A DNA stretch of 34,876 nucleotides, from positions 1 to 34,876 of the IMG/VR virus record IMGVR_UViG_3300009428_000029; one strand, 5' to 3'. The DNA is from a virus. The first letter of the stretch is position 1. Each line of letters starts with the position of its first letter. The translations under genes and the position numbers were made by a program. Below are positions 15,258-23,638 of this stretch, piece after piece. The notes below the pieces were generated by a model that made no database searches, was not told where the DNA came from, and saw nothing but the letters and a program-made list of their open reading frames with translations.

Positions 15258-15500
15258 TTACTTAACGTAATCACATTGGAAATATGCACTTCTTGTTAAG
15301 TCACTACCAATTACTACTATTACATAAGAATATGTGCTAATGAAGTCATTACCTTGAGAACCTAAAGGTGTTGAGCAAAAGTAATTAGAAACAGAACTAC
15401 TCCTTACGTTCTTTTTCACAGACTCATCTGGTGACCACTTATACAAACCAGCACCGTTAGCACCACTCTTTCTTACAAATACTTTTTTATCTAATCCCAT
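15258..15500 (-). CDS. Small protein between terminase and portal, unknown
   Basis: An 80-residue protein, Ser-, Val- and Tyr-rich, probably beta-structured (SYVIVVIGSDLTRSAYFQC), with two Cys and no membrane segment. The 18-base gap to terminase and 52-base gap to portal put it in the head transcription unit. T4 has the tail sheath and tube genes at this place, but this protein is far too short for either. Function unknown. Confidence 0.55.
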   Translation of the reverse strand: MGLDKKVFVRKSGANGAGLYKWSPDESVKKNVRSSSVSNYFCSTPLGSQGNDFISTYSYVIVVIGSDLTRSAYFQCDYVK

Positions 15501-15518
15501 ATCTATTTTTTTTATTTA

Positions 15519-17336
15519 TTACCTTAAACCACTAAATAACCATGCGTTGGCACCAGTAGGGTCTTGCATATTCTTACTAACATTCTTATCAAATTTAGGT
15601 CTTGGAAGTGCTTTCTTGTTTCTTTGATTCTTAGGTACAAAACCCCCAGTATCGTCAGCTACTGAACCACTACCAACTTTCCAACTAGATAATATAGCCT
15701 TAGTTTGACTTTTAACTTTCTCTAATTTCTTGAAAGAATGTTCTAGTACCCACAATGGCATACCAAACGCCATAAGAAGGTCATCATGGTAACCCTCCAT
15801 GTGGTCAGGTCTACCATTTCTATATACGAATGTTTTCATTTCAGACGTGGTCCTTCTTGACTTAATCACAACACCATTACTTCTAATCATATACTCTAAA
15901 TGAGTAATCATTGATATTCTAACACCATTGGCATTAAATCCAGGCATTTTATCATCTTTATTATAAGTCTCAAGTTGATTTCTTTTACTATTAAGTATCT
16001 TACCCTTTGGTTCTTCGTAGTGTAAGTACTTATAATCCAATTCAATTAATTTAAGAACTGTTGACACCCCCATACCTCCAGCAATATCTACAACAGTATA
16101 AGCCTTATACAAGTTACCGTACTCATAAACATATTCAGCAAGTATATCTGGCTGTACTTTTCCCTGGTACTCCATAACTTGCTCCATTGTGGTGGTGTCA
16201 ATTATAACTATTGTAGACGCATCCTTTCCATCACCCCTAGCAACATCAACACCCATAATATACCTATGACCATCAATAGGTTTATTCCATATCCAAAACT
16301 CAGATTCAATTCCATCTGTCCATTCAGGTTCACAAACATTATTATCTTCATGAAAAGCAATATCAACATCTTTTATAACATTCCCCCCAGAACCAAGGAA
16401 AGAAACATCAAGCTCTTGCGCAATCTTCCTGGTGTTATGGTTAAGCGTACCACACATCCCTTCATACCAGTCAGAAGTAGGCTTATAACCATCTTTAATT
16501 TTATCACCATACTTAGAATTAAGATACTCAACCTCCCTAATTCTTTCAATTTCCTCACCAGAATCATCTTTCTTAATCCAGAATAGACCAGTACCGTCAT
16601 TTTTACCATTATAACGTGGGTCTTCAAACCAACGCATCTCAATTATATTATAATCATTACCCTTACCCTTTATTGTAACTTTAGACTGTTCATATGTTTT
16701 ATAATACAAGGGGTCCATACCATTTGGTGTGGATATAAGCATTACTCTACCACCAGTAGCACATGACGACATCGCCGCAGCATATACCGCATCACCATTA
16801 TCAATAAAAGCAGCCTCATCAAATACCAAGTATGTTGGCGTATAACCCCTAAGAGCATCTTCAGACGTCGCAACTGCAATAATTTGAGTACCATTAGGTA
16901 ATTCAATTTCAATCTTAGAATCAACAACAAATATAGACTTTTTTTCATTTTCAACAGAACCATAGTAATCTTCCCCCCAAACCCATCTAGGTAATTGGTT
17001 TAAGTAGTCTTTAATACCCTTAACAAATTTTTGTGCTAGTTTTAACTTATTGGCAATAACCAATATAGTCTCTGGACTACCCTCGTCAGCAAAGGCACCC
17101 TTAATAGCCATGTAAGCTTGTGTGGTTGTAGATATACCCGCCTGTCTAGGTTTCGTAACTAAATTAAATCTATGTTTCTCATACGCTTTAATAATCTCTT
17201 TCTGCCTAGGGAATAAAAGAAACGGGACAAAACCACCTTGAGTTAAATCCTTAGTCTCCAAATACGTAGTAATTGCGTAGATTGGATTATCTGCACATTT
17301 AAAATATTCAGTTAATATTTCTGTACTTGTTAACAT
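15519..17336 (-). CDS. Large terminase subunit, T4 gp17-like
   Basis: A 605-residue ATPase-nuclease that packages DNA into the prohead. A Walker A-like motif KPRQAGIST is at about 62-70; the Lys of the classical loop is replaced, as in other terminases with an RQ-x-G-I pattern. Walker B LVFDEA is at about 170-175 and an ISTPNG coupling motif follows. The C-terminal RNase H-like nuclease has IMGVDVARGDGKDAS and the late acidic motif YHDDLLMAFG. ATG at 17336 is chosen over an in-frame ATG at 17387, because the longer form would translate the terminator hairpin at 17374-17396 and adds an unlikely FFFLIVSLYLYI start. A TATTTATA box lies 10 bases upstream of the chosen start. Confidence 0.93.
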   Translation of the reverse strand: MLTSTEILTEYFKCADNPIYAITTYLETKDLTQGGFVPFLLFPRQKEIIKAYEKHRFNLVTKPRQAGISTTTQAYMAIKGAFADEGSPETILVIANKLKLAQKFVKGIKDYLNQLPRWVWGEDYYGSVENEKKSIFVVDSKIEIELPNGTQIIAVATSEDALRGYTPTYLVFDEAAFIDNGDAVYAAAMSSCATGGRVMLISTPNGMDPLYYKTYEQSKVTIKGKGNDYNIIEMRWFEDPRYNGKNDGTGLFWIKKDDSGEEIERIREVEYLNSKYGDKIKDGYKPTSDWYEGMCGTLNHNTRKIAQELDVSFLGSGGNVIKDVDIAFHEDNNVCEPEWTDGIESEFWIWNKPIDGHRYIMGVDVARGDGKDASTIVIIDTTTMEQVMEYQGKVQPDILAEYVYEYGNLYKAYTVVDIAGGMGVSTVLKLIELDYKYLHYEEPKGKILNSKRNQLETYNKDDKMPGFNANGVRISMITHLEYMIRSNGVVIKSRRTTSEMKTFVYRNGRPDHMEGYHDDLLMAFGMPLWVLEHSFKKLEKVKSQTKAILSSWKVGSGSVADDTGGFVPKNQRNKKALPRPKFDKNVSKNMQDPTGANAWLFSGLR

Positions 17337-17346
17337 TGTCTTTATA

Positions 17347-17354
17347 TATAAATA
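17347..17354 (-). promoter_or_regulatory. TATTTATA box before the terminase gene
   Basis: TATTTATA in gene direction, 10 bases before the ATG at 17336, directly after the terminator at 17374-17396. It may start transcription of the terminase-portal-head unit. Confidence 0.45.
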
Positions 17355-17373
17355 TAAAGAAACTATTAAAAAG

Positions 17374-17396
17374 AAAAAAAGCCCCAAATTGGAGCT
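17374..17396 (-). terminator. Terminator upstream of terminase
   Basis: On the minus strand AGCTCCAA pairs with TTGGGGCT (one G-U pair, tight loop), followed by seven T's. It ends the unit 22570-17421 and separates it from the terminase unit. The plus strand also ends in five T's, so weak activity both ways is possible. Confidence 0.75.
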
Positions 17397-17420
17397 TTTT
17401 ATTATTTAATCATATAATAT

Positions 17421-18593
17421 TTACAGTAGTTCATCCATTGAAAAATGGTCTGGACCCATTTTTTCGTTAAAATCATCCTCAGATAATTCTTTCTTAATAC
17501 CCTTAATCATCTCGGAAATTCTATGCTTACCCTTTTTTGTACCAGCAATTATCTCTTTCATTAGATTTGAAAACTCAACTGGTTCCATTGATGCTAAATC
17601 AGTATAAACGTAGTGTTTTAATTTAAAATCATCTGCTGGTATAGCATCACAGAAACTTCTCCATAAACCAGGGCCAAATCTCATATCCCATGGTTCAGCC
17701 TGAATGAAATCAGCTTTATCAATTACATACTGAGCAATATTCTCTTGTGTTGGTAATCCATTTAAAGATAACACCTCCATAACACCCTTACATAATTCAT
17801 GTAGAAGTACTGGAAAAACCATTCCTCTAGCTTTAATAACTGATTTAACACCATCTTCGGTTTCATTATAATCCACCTCACAAGACCCAGCGTCTACAGC
17901 ATTACTTAAATCAGGAACTATGAAATACATATAATCTGCAGCAGACATCATTTTTTTATAAGTTCCAGGTAACCTAGTATTTATATCACTTAATTCTTCA
18001 TGAACCATATGAAACATATGGTTAACACTTTTTGAAGCGCCTTGAATTAAAGCGTTTACAGCTCTTCTCTTTTTTACTTCCGCATTAGCCATCACAATTT
18101 CTTCGTGGTCATTAAAATCACTATCTTCACTTTCTATTGGTTTATCATTTGAACCAGAACGAGTAATATCATTAGTTAATGCAACATCGAATTCAACAGA
18201 ACCTTCTGGAATATCAAACTCTTCCATAATCATAGAAACAGCTAGTTTTTCTAAGACATCTTTATTTGACTCTTCAAGTGATATAGCATCACGAACTAAA
18301 TTCATTTGCTCTGACTTTATTACCTTATCGTCAATAAGTTCCATATCGAATGCCTCACGACACCTCTTTACTACTTCTTTAAACCTTTTACGAATAATTT
18401 TCATTTCACTTGAAATAATATCTCCTTCTGGAAATATACCACAACCAGCTAATGAGTGAGCGTTTCGTCTCAAGTCTTCTTCTAACTTCGGATGTATTCT
18501 TTCAGTAATACCATCAGAATAAAGTATATTTTCATTTAACGGGGTTTTTCTGTTCTCTAAAGCTTTCTTAGCTAAATCTCTATATTTACTCAT
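17421..18593 (-). CDS. Virion-module protein of unknown function (390 residues)
   Basis: A 390-residue acidic, mostly helical protein. A hydrophobic segment FPVLLHELCKGVMEVLSL lies at about 262-279; the HELxxG string is not a full HExxH zinc motif. The middle has an acidic linker with ESEDSDFNDHEE. No membrane helix or signal peptide is seen. It is the last gene of a minus-strand unit whose members overlap by a few bases (8 bases with the upstream gene), which argues for coordinated expression of proteins that work together. A structural or assembly role next to the head genes is inferred only from position. Confidence 0.6.
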   Translation of the reverse strand: MSKYRDLAKKALENRKTPLNENILYSDGITERIHPKLEEDLRRNAHSLAGCGIFPEGDIISSEMKIIRKRFKEVVKRCREAFDMELIDDKVIKSEQMNLVRDAISLEESNKDVLEKLAVSMIMEEFDIPEGSVEFDVALTNDITRSGSNDKPIESEDSDFNDHEEIVMANAEVKKRRAVNALIQGASKSVNHMFHMVHEELSDINTRLPGTYKKMMSAADYMYFIVPDLSNAVDAGSCEVDYNETEDGVKSVIKARGMVFPVLLHELCKGVMEVLSLNGLPTQENIAQYVIDKADFIQAEPWDMRFGPGLWRSFCDAIPADDFKLKHYVYTDLASMEPVEFSNLMKEIIAGTKKGKHRISEMIKGIKKELSEDDFNEKMGPDHFSMDELL

Positions 18594-18924
18594 TTCTTAA
18601 GTCTTTTACTTTTAACGTCTTAACAACCTTTCTAGGTTTCTTAATATTCTTACCGATATCCTTAACTGATTCAATTAATTCACGCTTAGTCATACTTGGT
18701 CTAACCACTTCAGTTAATTGTTTCTCTAACTCGCTAGAAACTATTTCTTTAGCAATCTCATCCGCATCATCCACTTTAATCCCTAAATCCTCAAGCCCAT
18801 CACTTGTATTATTTATAGCAACCTCAACCTTCTTAACACCGCTATCTGATGCTTTATTAGGGTCTTTATATCCTGATTCTTCATCACCAAAGCCCTCTCT
18901 AATATTTTTCTTTTTAATCCTCAC
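18586..18924 (-). CDS. Small charged protein, possible protease site near N-terminus
   Basis: A 112-residue, highly charged helical protein. It begins MRIKKKNIREGFGDEESGYK: a basic start and I-R-E at residues 8-10, followed by G. This resembles, loosely, the L-R-E-G pattern of the cargo tags. The GFGDEE string also occurs in the downstream-frame product at 19330-20967 and, as GFGEEE, in the portal tail. The rest forms amphipathic helices ending in KTLKVKDLRNE. It overlaps the upstream gene by 11 and the downstream gene by 8 bases. Function unknown; a processed internal or connector protein is possible. Confidence 0.55.
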   Translation of the reverse strand: MRIKKKNIREGFGDEESGYKDPNKASDSGVKKVEVAINNTSDGLEDLGIKVDDADEIAKEIVSSELEKQLTEVVRPSMTKRELIESVKDIGKNIKKPRKVVKTLKVKDLRNE

Positions 18925-19330
18925 TTTTATTTATTTTTTTACTGTTATCATAATTATAATCTAAAACTAAATCTTTTTCATATAACCTATCTTCAATGTT
19001 AGTTACACTCTCACCAAACTTAAAATAAAGCCTAACCTCAGGGTATTCATCATAATCTAATAGATTCTCCCACCCAAGAGCTATAACTCCATCTACAGCA
19101 TCAAAAACAGCAAACGTGTCACTATTCTGTATTAAGTCAAATTTTAAGTCTGTAACCAACTTACCAACTTTCTTAACAAATTCACCATTTGGTGGTCCTG
19201 GATTCCCAGAAGCTGGATACGCATCCCAATCATCACCGTGAATATCTTCTAACGTATCTGAGAATAAAAACTCATATATGTTATTACCAGTCCAATCAGA
19301 ACCTATTTCGTTTATATAAATTAATTTCAT
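18914..19330 (-). CDS. Conserved-looking virion-module protein (138 residues)
   Basis: A 138-residue acidic protein of mixed alpha/beta type starting MKLIYINEIGSDWTGNNIYE. The segments YPASGNPGPPNGEFVKKVGK and DTFAVFDAVDGVIALGWENL look like conserved blocks. I recall similar sequences in other large T4-like phages but cannot name a family. The start shares a base with the upstream stop (TAATG), so translation is coupled, and the end overlaps the next gene by 11 bases. No enzyme motif or membrane helix. Probably a structural or assembly protein, by context. Confidence 0.6.
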   Translation of the reverse strand: MKLIYINEIGSDWTGNNIYEFLFSDTLEDIHGDDWDAYPASGNPGPPNGEFVKKVGKLVTDLKFDLIQNSDTFAVFDAVDGVIALGWENLLDYDEYPEVRLYFKFGESVTNIEDRLYEKDLVLDYNYDNSKKINKSED

Positions 19331-20967
19331 TACTCTTCATCACTTATAACACTATTAAAATCAATATCACCATCAAAGTTTATTTCTTGAATTCTAATGT
19401 TACTAACATTAAACTTATTTTTTAATATAGCACTAAATCTATCAGCTTGCTCCCTTGTTGTAATTTTTTTACCTTTAATCTCAGCTAAAACAATTACTTC
19501 TTTACCGTCTTCACTATTAGCAGGAACTCCCCAGATAACATACTCATTAGACATACTAGCAGATTCATTTTCAAACTCTTCCATCTTTATCTTTGGCTTC
19601 ACAGATGGCTTAGTTTCCCAAATCCTCTTCCTTTTAGGTGAAGCTGGTTTCACACCTGGCTTAACAACAGGAGGGGCAATACTAGGCTCAACTGTTTCAT
19701 GTAATCTGTATAATATAAGTTCTTTCATAATGTTACTTTCTACAAACTTACTATTTTTTTCTGACTCTTGCAAATCCTCACCCACAATATCAGAAACTTT
19801 TTTATTGGACCACATTTTACAAGACCAATATCCCGCAGTTGTTTTATCTTTCTTTTCAGAACACTTATGTCTAGCTCTAAATGATTTTTTAGCTTTAGGA
19901 TTATCCCTTCTAATTTCCATATTCTTATCACCGAAATTAACCTTAACTACATTCCCTTTGTCATTCTTAACATATACTTTGTATTTTTTAACATCACCAG
20001 GTTTAGGTTTATTCAACTCTACTTTCTTTCCTTTATATTCCCCCTCCATAAGCGACTCACTAGTTTTCTTTCGGCAAGAACCCTTATCACCCTCTTTAGT
20101 TCCAGGTACTCTTTCATACCCATCCCAACATGGACCACCTTCGTTTGTTAAAAAATCAGCAACTTCTTCAGCATCATCAGCTGATGTTGAAATATGGTCA
20201 TCTGCCCACTTATGACCTTTTAATTTTTTCTCACGAGCCTCAACATCCATTGACAATATATCTTTAGTATCTTGTTCCATGTTTTTAAGGTTTATTGTCA
20301 TAGTGTCCTCCTCATATATGCCTTCTTCCAACTCTTCTTCATCACCGAAACCCGACTCTTCTTCTGAACCACCATCAAGTTCATCTTCTTCTTTGTCTAT
20401 CTCAGCATCAACATCCTTTTCTAAGCTATCATCATCTTTTTCAACACCAGAGGTCTTAACCTTTCTAATTATATCCTTCTGGTCTTCCTCATCCATTTCA
20501 GAAGTATGTGAAGCAGAAATTAAAGAATTAATCGCATATTTTTCTAAGTCGAAATCAGGCTCACCTCTTTCGTCACTATACTTTCTAAGTGAGGTACCTA
20601 TCTTTCCAGCAAGTTGTTGTATATATTTCTCTGGGTCTTCATCTTCATCAGCCTCAACTCCAGCATCGAATGGCTCATCGTCAAATGGCTTATCACTACC
20701 CTTATCATCTCCAAATGACGAATCACCACCTTCAGCATCACCGAATGCGTCAAGTGATTCCTCTTCACCACCAGAAGCACCAAAAGCTGGTTCACTCTGT
20801 GGAGCGTCCAGCTTTAGCTTGTACTTTGTTTCTTCTTCTAGATTTTCGGAATTATCTTCCTTAATATTGTAACCACCATTTTCAGGTTGCTCGTCCTCAC
20901 CTATTCCGCAACCCTTAACTGGTGCAAAAGCTGGTAAGTTATCTTCAGCTAGTCTTTTTTTTTTACT
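19330..20967 (-). CDS. Downstream frame of a probable -1 frameshift fusion; Cys-motif virion protein
   Basis: The frame is open from 20967 to the TAA at 19330-19332, but the first ATG is at 20496 and no GTG or TTG start occurs before it. The 150 codons upstream of that ATG are clearly coding: acidic, Gly/Phe-rich, then a YIQQLAGKIGTSLRKY helix that runs straight through the ATG. This frame joins the gene at 20949-22256 by a -1 shift in a run of ten A's, giving about 975 residues. The later part has two Cys-rich blocks, GPCWDGYERVPGTKEGDKGS and ARHKCSEKKDKTTAGYWSCK, the latter a pattern I recall from virion proteins of T4-like phages. Start-independent expression from 20496 is the alternative. 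Confidence 0.7.
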   Translation of the reverse strand, partial: SKKKRLAEDNLPAFAPVKGCGIGEDEQPENGGYNIKEDNSENLEEETKYKLKLDAPQSEPAFGASGGEEESLDAFGDAEGGDSSFGDDKGSDKPFDDEPFDAGVEADEDEDPEKYIQQLAGKIGTSLRKYSDERGEPDFDLEKYAINSLISASHTSEMDEEDQKDIIRKVKTSGVEKDDDSLEKDVDAEIDKEEDELDGGSEEESGFGDEEELEEGIYEEDTMTINLKNMEQDTKDILSMDVEAREKKLKGHKWADDHISTSADDAEEVADFLTNEGGPCWDGYERVPGTKEGDKGSCRKKTSESLMEGEYKGKKVELNKPKPGDVKKYKVYVKNDKGNVVKVNFGDKNMEIRRDNPKAKKSFRARHKCSEKKDKTTAGYWSCKMWSNKKVSDIVGEDLQESEKNSKFVESNIMKELILYRLHETVEPSIAPPVVKPGVKPASPKRKRIWETKPSVKPKIKMEEFENESASMSNEYVIWGVPANSEDGKEVIVLAEIKGKKITTREQADRFSAILKNKFNVSNIRIQEINFDGDIDFNSVISDEE

Positions 20968-22256
20968 TTAGATTCTTCAGACTCTTCAGGTTCTACTTCG
21001 TCAGTATCTATTTGTCCTACAACAGAGTCAAGTTCTGCTTTTTCTTTATCTGTGAATGCAGGTTTCTCATGTTTATCTTTGTGAATTTTTTTCTTAAATT
21101 CACTATCTTCGTAAATTTCATTTACATTTTTATTTAAAGCTTCCATCATGATAGCTTTTTCAGACTCACCAAGAGATTCAAGAATATCATTAACTTTATC
21201 ATCTTCAGTAGCTATTGAATCGATAACTTCATCCATTTCTTGAATTGCTCTAGCTATTGAAAATCCTTTCTTGGCTTTAGGAGCTTGTTCTGAAATCGGC
21301 TCATTCATAAGTTCCGAATTTATTTTAGCGAAGAATAAACGTAATATTTTTTCGGCATCAGGATTAAAGAAATTATTTGGATTAGGTTTAGAACGTAAAA
21401 ATTCTAATTGACTATCAGCCTCGTTATTAAAAATATATTCAAGCATTGACGAGTCATCCTCATGCTCTATCGACTCAATTAATAAATAAATAGCTGGTTT
21501 AGCGTACCTAACTAATTCAGGGTGCTCACTGTTAAATTGGTTAAAAATATTAATTATTCTACCTTTTAAATCAGAATTCTCACCAGTAATCATTTCTTCA
21601 ACTACATCTTTACGACACTTACAATCACCATCACACTTACATTCTTTGTATTCAATCATTTTGTCGATAGCTGTTTCGTTTTCACTTAACTTAACCTTCT
21701 CCACGTCAGCTTCTGCTTTACCTGGTGCAACATTGTCACCAAAACCATCAGCATTAGAACCCTCTTTATTATCATACTTTAAGTTATCTCCTTTTTTGTC
21801 AATAACATACTCGTCACTGTCACCAATTGCCTTACTAGCACTTAATGTAGCGTTTGGATTCATACCATGGTGTTCAGTAAGTAATCCATCACTCTTAAAT
21901 GTGTCAAAACTTCCAGACTTACCTGCAGCTTCATTAATACTCATAAACTTTAAGTTTAATTGCTTAATTGCCTTTGCGTAAGAAGTATATACTTTATCTT
22001 TTTTATTTTGTAAACCACCCATATATTGGAAATCTTCTGTTACTAAGTTACTCTTAGCTTCAGAAACCTTAATATAATATTCGTGGTTTTCTCTAACAAT
22101 AGCGTAAACATTTCCGTCAGGACCTTGCTTAGTTAATTCCACTACAGAACGTGTAATTCCTTCATTAATAGGTGCACTACCCATTAACTCTCTCATTCTA
22201 TTAAGCTTATCGTTACCCTTTAAGCCTGTTGGTTTTACTATATTTGAATTCTTCAT
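20949..22256 (-). CDS. Virion-module protein, upstream frame of a probable -1 frameshift fusion
   Basis: A 435-residue protein starting MKNSNIVKPTGLKGNDKLNR. The N-terminal part has a small beta-rich module (GNVYAIVRENHEYYIKVSEA, about 50-69). A cluster of Cys follows near 200-215 (CKCDGDCKC), a possible metal-binding knot, then helical segments and an acidic tail (ESEESKVKKKD). The stop at 20949-20951 comes three bases after a run of ten A's (20955-20964). A shift of -1 there continues into the 541-codon downstream frame. Possible readings are programmed ribosomal slippage (A AAA AAA heptamer), transcriptional slippage, or a miscounted homopolymer in the assembly. Function unknown, probably structural. 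Confidence 0.7.
   Translation of the reverse strand: MKNSNIVKPTGLKGNDKLNRMRELMGSAPINEGITRSVVELTKQGPDGNVYAIVRENHEYYIKVSEAKSNLVTEDFQYMGGLQNKKDKVYTSYAKAIKQLNLKFMSINEAAGKSGSFDTFKSDGLLTEHHGMNPNATLSASKAIGDSDEYVIDKKGDNLKYDNKEGSNADGFGDNVAPGKAEADVEKVKLSENETAIDKMIEYKECKCDGDCKCRKDVVEEMITGENSDLKGRIINIFNQFNSEHPELVRYAKPAIYLLIESIEHEDDSSMLEYIFNNEADSQLEFLRSKPNPNNFFNPDAEKILRLFFAKINSELMNEPISEQAPKAKKGFSIARAIQEMDEVIDSIATEDDKVNDILESLGESEKAIMMEALNKNVNEIYEDSEFKKKIHKDKHEKPAFTDKEKAELDSVVGQIDTDEVEPEESEESKVKKKD
20955..20964 (-). other. A10 slippery run, candidate -1 frameshift site
   Basis: On the minus strand GTA-AAA-AAA-AAA-GAC-TAG in the upstream frame. One extra A read gives GTA-AAA-AAA-AAA-AGA-CTA, entering the open downstream frame. 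The stop sits two codons after the slip site, typical of frameshift-dependent gene pairs. Confidence 0.6.
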
Positions 22257-22273
22257 CTTCTAATTACTTTATT

Positions 22274-22281
22274 TATAAATA
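22274..22281 (-). promoter_or_regulatory. TATTTATA box before the 435-residue gene
   Basis: TATTTATA in gene direction, 17 bases before the ATG at 22256. This copy extends into TATTTATAAATA, so it also contains the T4 late promoter octamer TATAAATA on the same strand. Confidence 0.4.
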
Positions 22282-22300
22282 TTATGATTTTAGGTAAAAG

Positions 22301-22570
22301 TTATACTGGTTCAGGATATCTACTTAATGTAGTTGGTCCGTCAGCCACATTCTTAGGTTCCCCAATAACGTAAACACTTGTTAATGTACCAGTAATAGTC
22401 TTTACGTAAACGTCAAGTGTAGAACTTGCAGCCATAGTTACTGATGTACCATTAATAACTGGTGCGGCGTTAGCTCCAGCGTATATTCTGAAATATACAA
22501 AATTATTAAAATCAGCGTTAGCCGCTTCGTGGATAATACCATATCCGTTATCTGTTCCTTTTATTGCCAT
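22301..22570 (-). CDS. Small beta-rich protein, possibly decoration or minor structural
   Basis: An 89-residue protein starting MAIKGTDNGYGIIHEAANAD, rich in Ala, Val, Thr and Gly, with alternating strands (FVYFRIYAG, TLDVYVKTITGTLTSVYVIG). No membrane segment or known motif. It is the first gene of a minus-strand unit, with a terminator upstream (22619-22643) and a TATTTATA box 29 bases before its start. Small beta-rich proteins next to head genes are often decoration or fibre-like proteins; that is an inference only. Confidence 0.55.
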   Translation of the reverse strand: MAIKGTDNGYGIIHEAANADFNNFVYFRIYAGANAAPVINGTSVTMAASSTLDVYVKTITGTLTSVYVIGEPKNVADGPTTLSRYPEPV

Positions 22571-22599
22571 CTTTAAATTATTTAACTATGTTATTTAAT

Positions 22600-22607
22600 T
22601 ATAAATA
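22600..22607 (-). promoter_or_regulatory. TATTTATA box before the 89-residue gene
   Basis: TATTTATA in gene direction, 29 bases before the ATG at 22570 and just downstream of the thymidylate synthase terminator. It could drive the whole unit down to 17421. Confidence 0.45.
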
Positions 22608-22618
22608 TATAGATAAAC

Positions 22619-22643
22619 AAAAAAAACCCTCATAAAGAGGGTT
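22619..22643 (-). terminator. Terminator after thymidylate synthase
   Basis: On the minus strand AACCCTC pairs with GAGGGTT (7 bp, 5-base loop), followed by a run of T's. It lies 27 bases beyond the stop codon of the thymidylate synthase gene. Confidence 0.85.
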
Positions 22644-22669
22644 AATTTTAATTTAATATGTAATAACCC

Positions 22670-23635
22670 TTATACTGCTATAGGGACATTTGCCCAATTA
22701 GAGTGATACTGGTAATCCAGTAATTCAAAATCTTCAAATTTGTAATCGAATAGACTGTCAGCTTTATTAAGAAGCAATCTAGGTTTACACTCTTTAGATT
22801 CTCTTTTTAACTGCTTCTCGACATAATCAATATGATTATTATATATATGAACATCACCTAAATTACCAACTAATTCACCTGGCACCATATTAGTCTGCTG
22901 TGCAAACATCTCAAGTAATAACGCATAACTTGCAATATTAAAAGGTAACCCTAAGAAAGTATCAACACTTCTTTGATTCCACATTAACGAGATTTCTCTT
23001 TTAGGGATTTCTAACCTATCCAATTCTTCACTAGTTTCATCTAATCCTAAATAATGAGATGTATAATATATATTTCGTTCTTCTAAGGATAATTCTCTAG
23101 TATAAACTTGAAAGAAGTTATGACAAGGGACTAACTTCATTTGCTCTAGCTCCCCAACATTCCACGCACTTATAACATTTCTACGAGAATCTGGGTCATT
23201 TCGCAATAATTCTATTGCGTTTCTAACTTGATTAATTCCAGGATTATGTTTCTTTACAAATGGGAAATGACCAGATTCGTCTCTTTCTCTTCTAATTAGC
23301 GTTTCATATGTTCCACCCCAATCTACCCATTGTTTACCGTATAATGAACCAAGTTCACCCGAATCATCAGCCCACTCATCCCATATTGTAACACCATTAT
23401 CATTAAGGTATTTAATATTAGTATCACCCTTCAAGAACCAAAGTAATTCATGTATAATTGAACGAAGGTGTAATCTCTTAGTAGTTAATAAAGGAAATCC
23501 ATCCTTCATATTAAACCTAATCTGCCTGCCGAATACAGAAACTGTACCAACCCCTGTCCTGTCATTTTTTTTACTACCATTATCTAGTATATCTTCTAAT
23601 AGAGCGTGATAAACCTTGTCTGTACTATTTAACAT
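22670..23635 (-). CDS. thyA: Thymidylate synthase (ThyA type)
   Basis: A 321-residue enzyme that methylates dUMP to dTMP with methylene-tetrahydrofolate, supplying dTTP for phage DNA synthesis. Family motifs are clear: DRTGVGTVSVFG near the N-terminus, ELLWFLKGDTNIKYL, the active-site LVPCHNFFQVY with the nucleophilic Cys, RSVDTFLGLPFNIASYALLL and the final GNLGDVHIYNNH with the substrate-binding Asn-His. It is longer than the 264-residue E. coli enzyme because of insertions in the middle, including a segment after the active site (about residues 185-215). The start is three bases after the KTSC gene stop, so both are probably co-transcribed from the TTG/TATCTTTG promoter at 24097-24127. Very confident. 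Confidence 0.97.
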   Translation of the reverse strand: MLNSTDKVYHALLEDILDNGSKKNDRTGVGTVSVFGRQIRFNMKDGFPLLTTKRLHLRSIIHELLWFLKGDTNIKYLNDNGVTIWDEWADDSGELGSLYGKQWVDWGGTYETLIRRERDESGHFPFVKKHNPGINQVRNAIELLRNDPDSRRNVISAWNVGELEQMKLVPCHNFFQVYTRELSLEERNIYYTSHYLGLDETSEELDRLEIPKREISLMWNQRSVDTFLGLPFNIASYALLLEMFAQQTNMVPGELVGNLGDVHIYNNHIDYVEKQLKRESKECKPRLLLNKADSLFDYKFEDFELLDYQYHSNWANVPIAV

Positions 23636-23638
23636 ATA

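Noticed and set aside
15519-17336. Terminase inactivated by loss of the Walker A lysine
   Set aside because: RQ-x-G-I-S variants occur in other T4-like terminases as I recall, and all other motifs are intact.
17337-17387. Longer terminase start at 17387
   Set aside because: It would translate through a terminator hairpin and adds a hydrophobic leader foreign to the family.
19397-20872. Long Ser-rich plus-strand frames (272 and 197 residues)
   Set aside because: They mirror acidic, Ser/Glu/Asp-rich coding on the minus strand, and overlap a gene pair with clear domain blocks.
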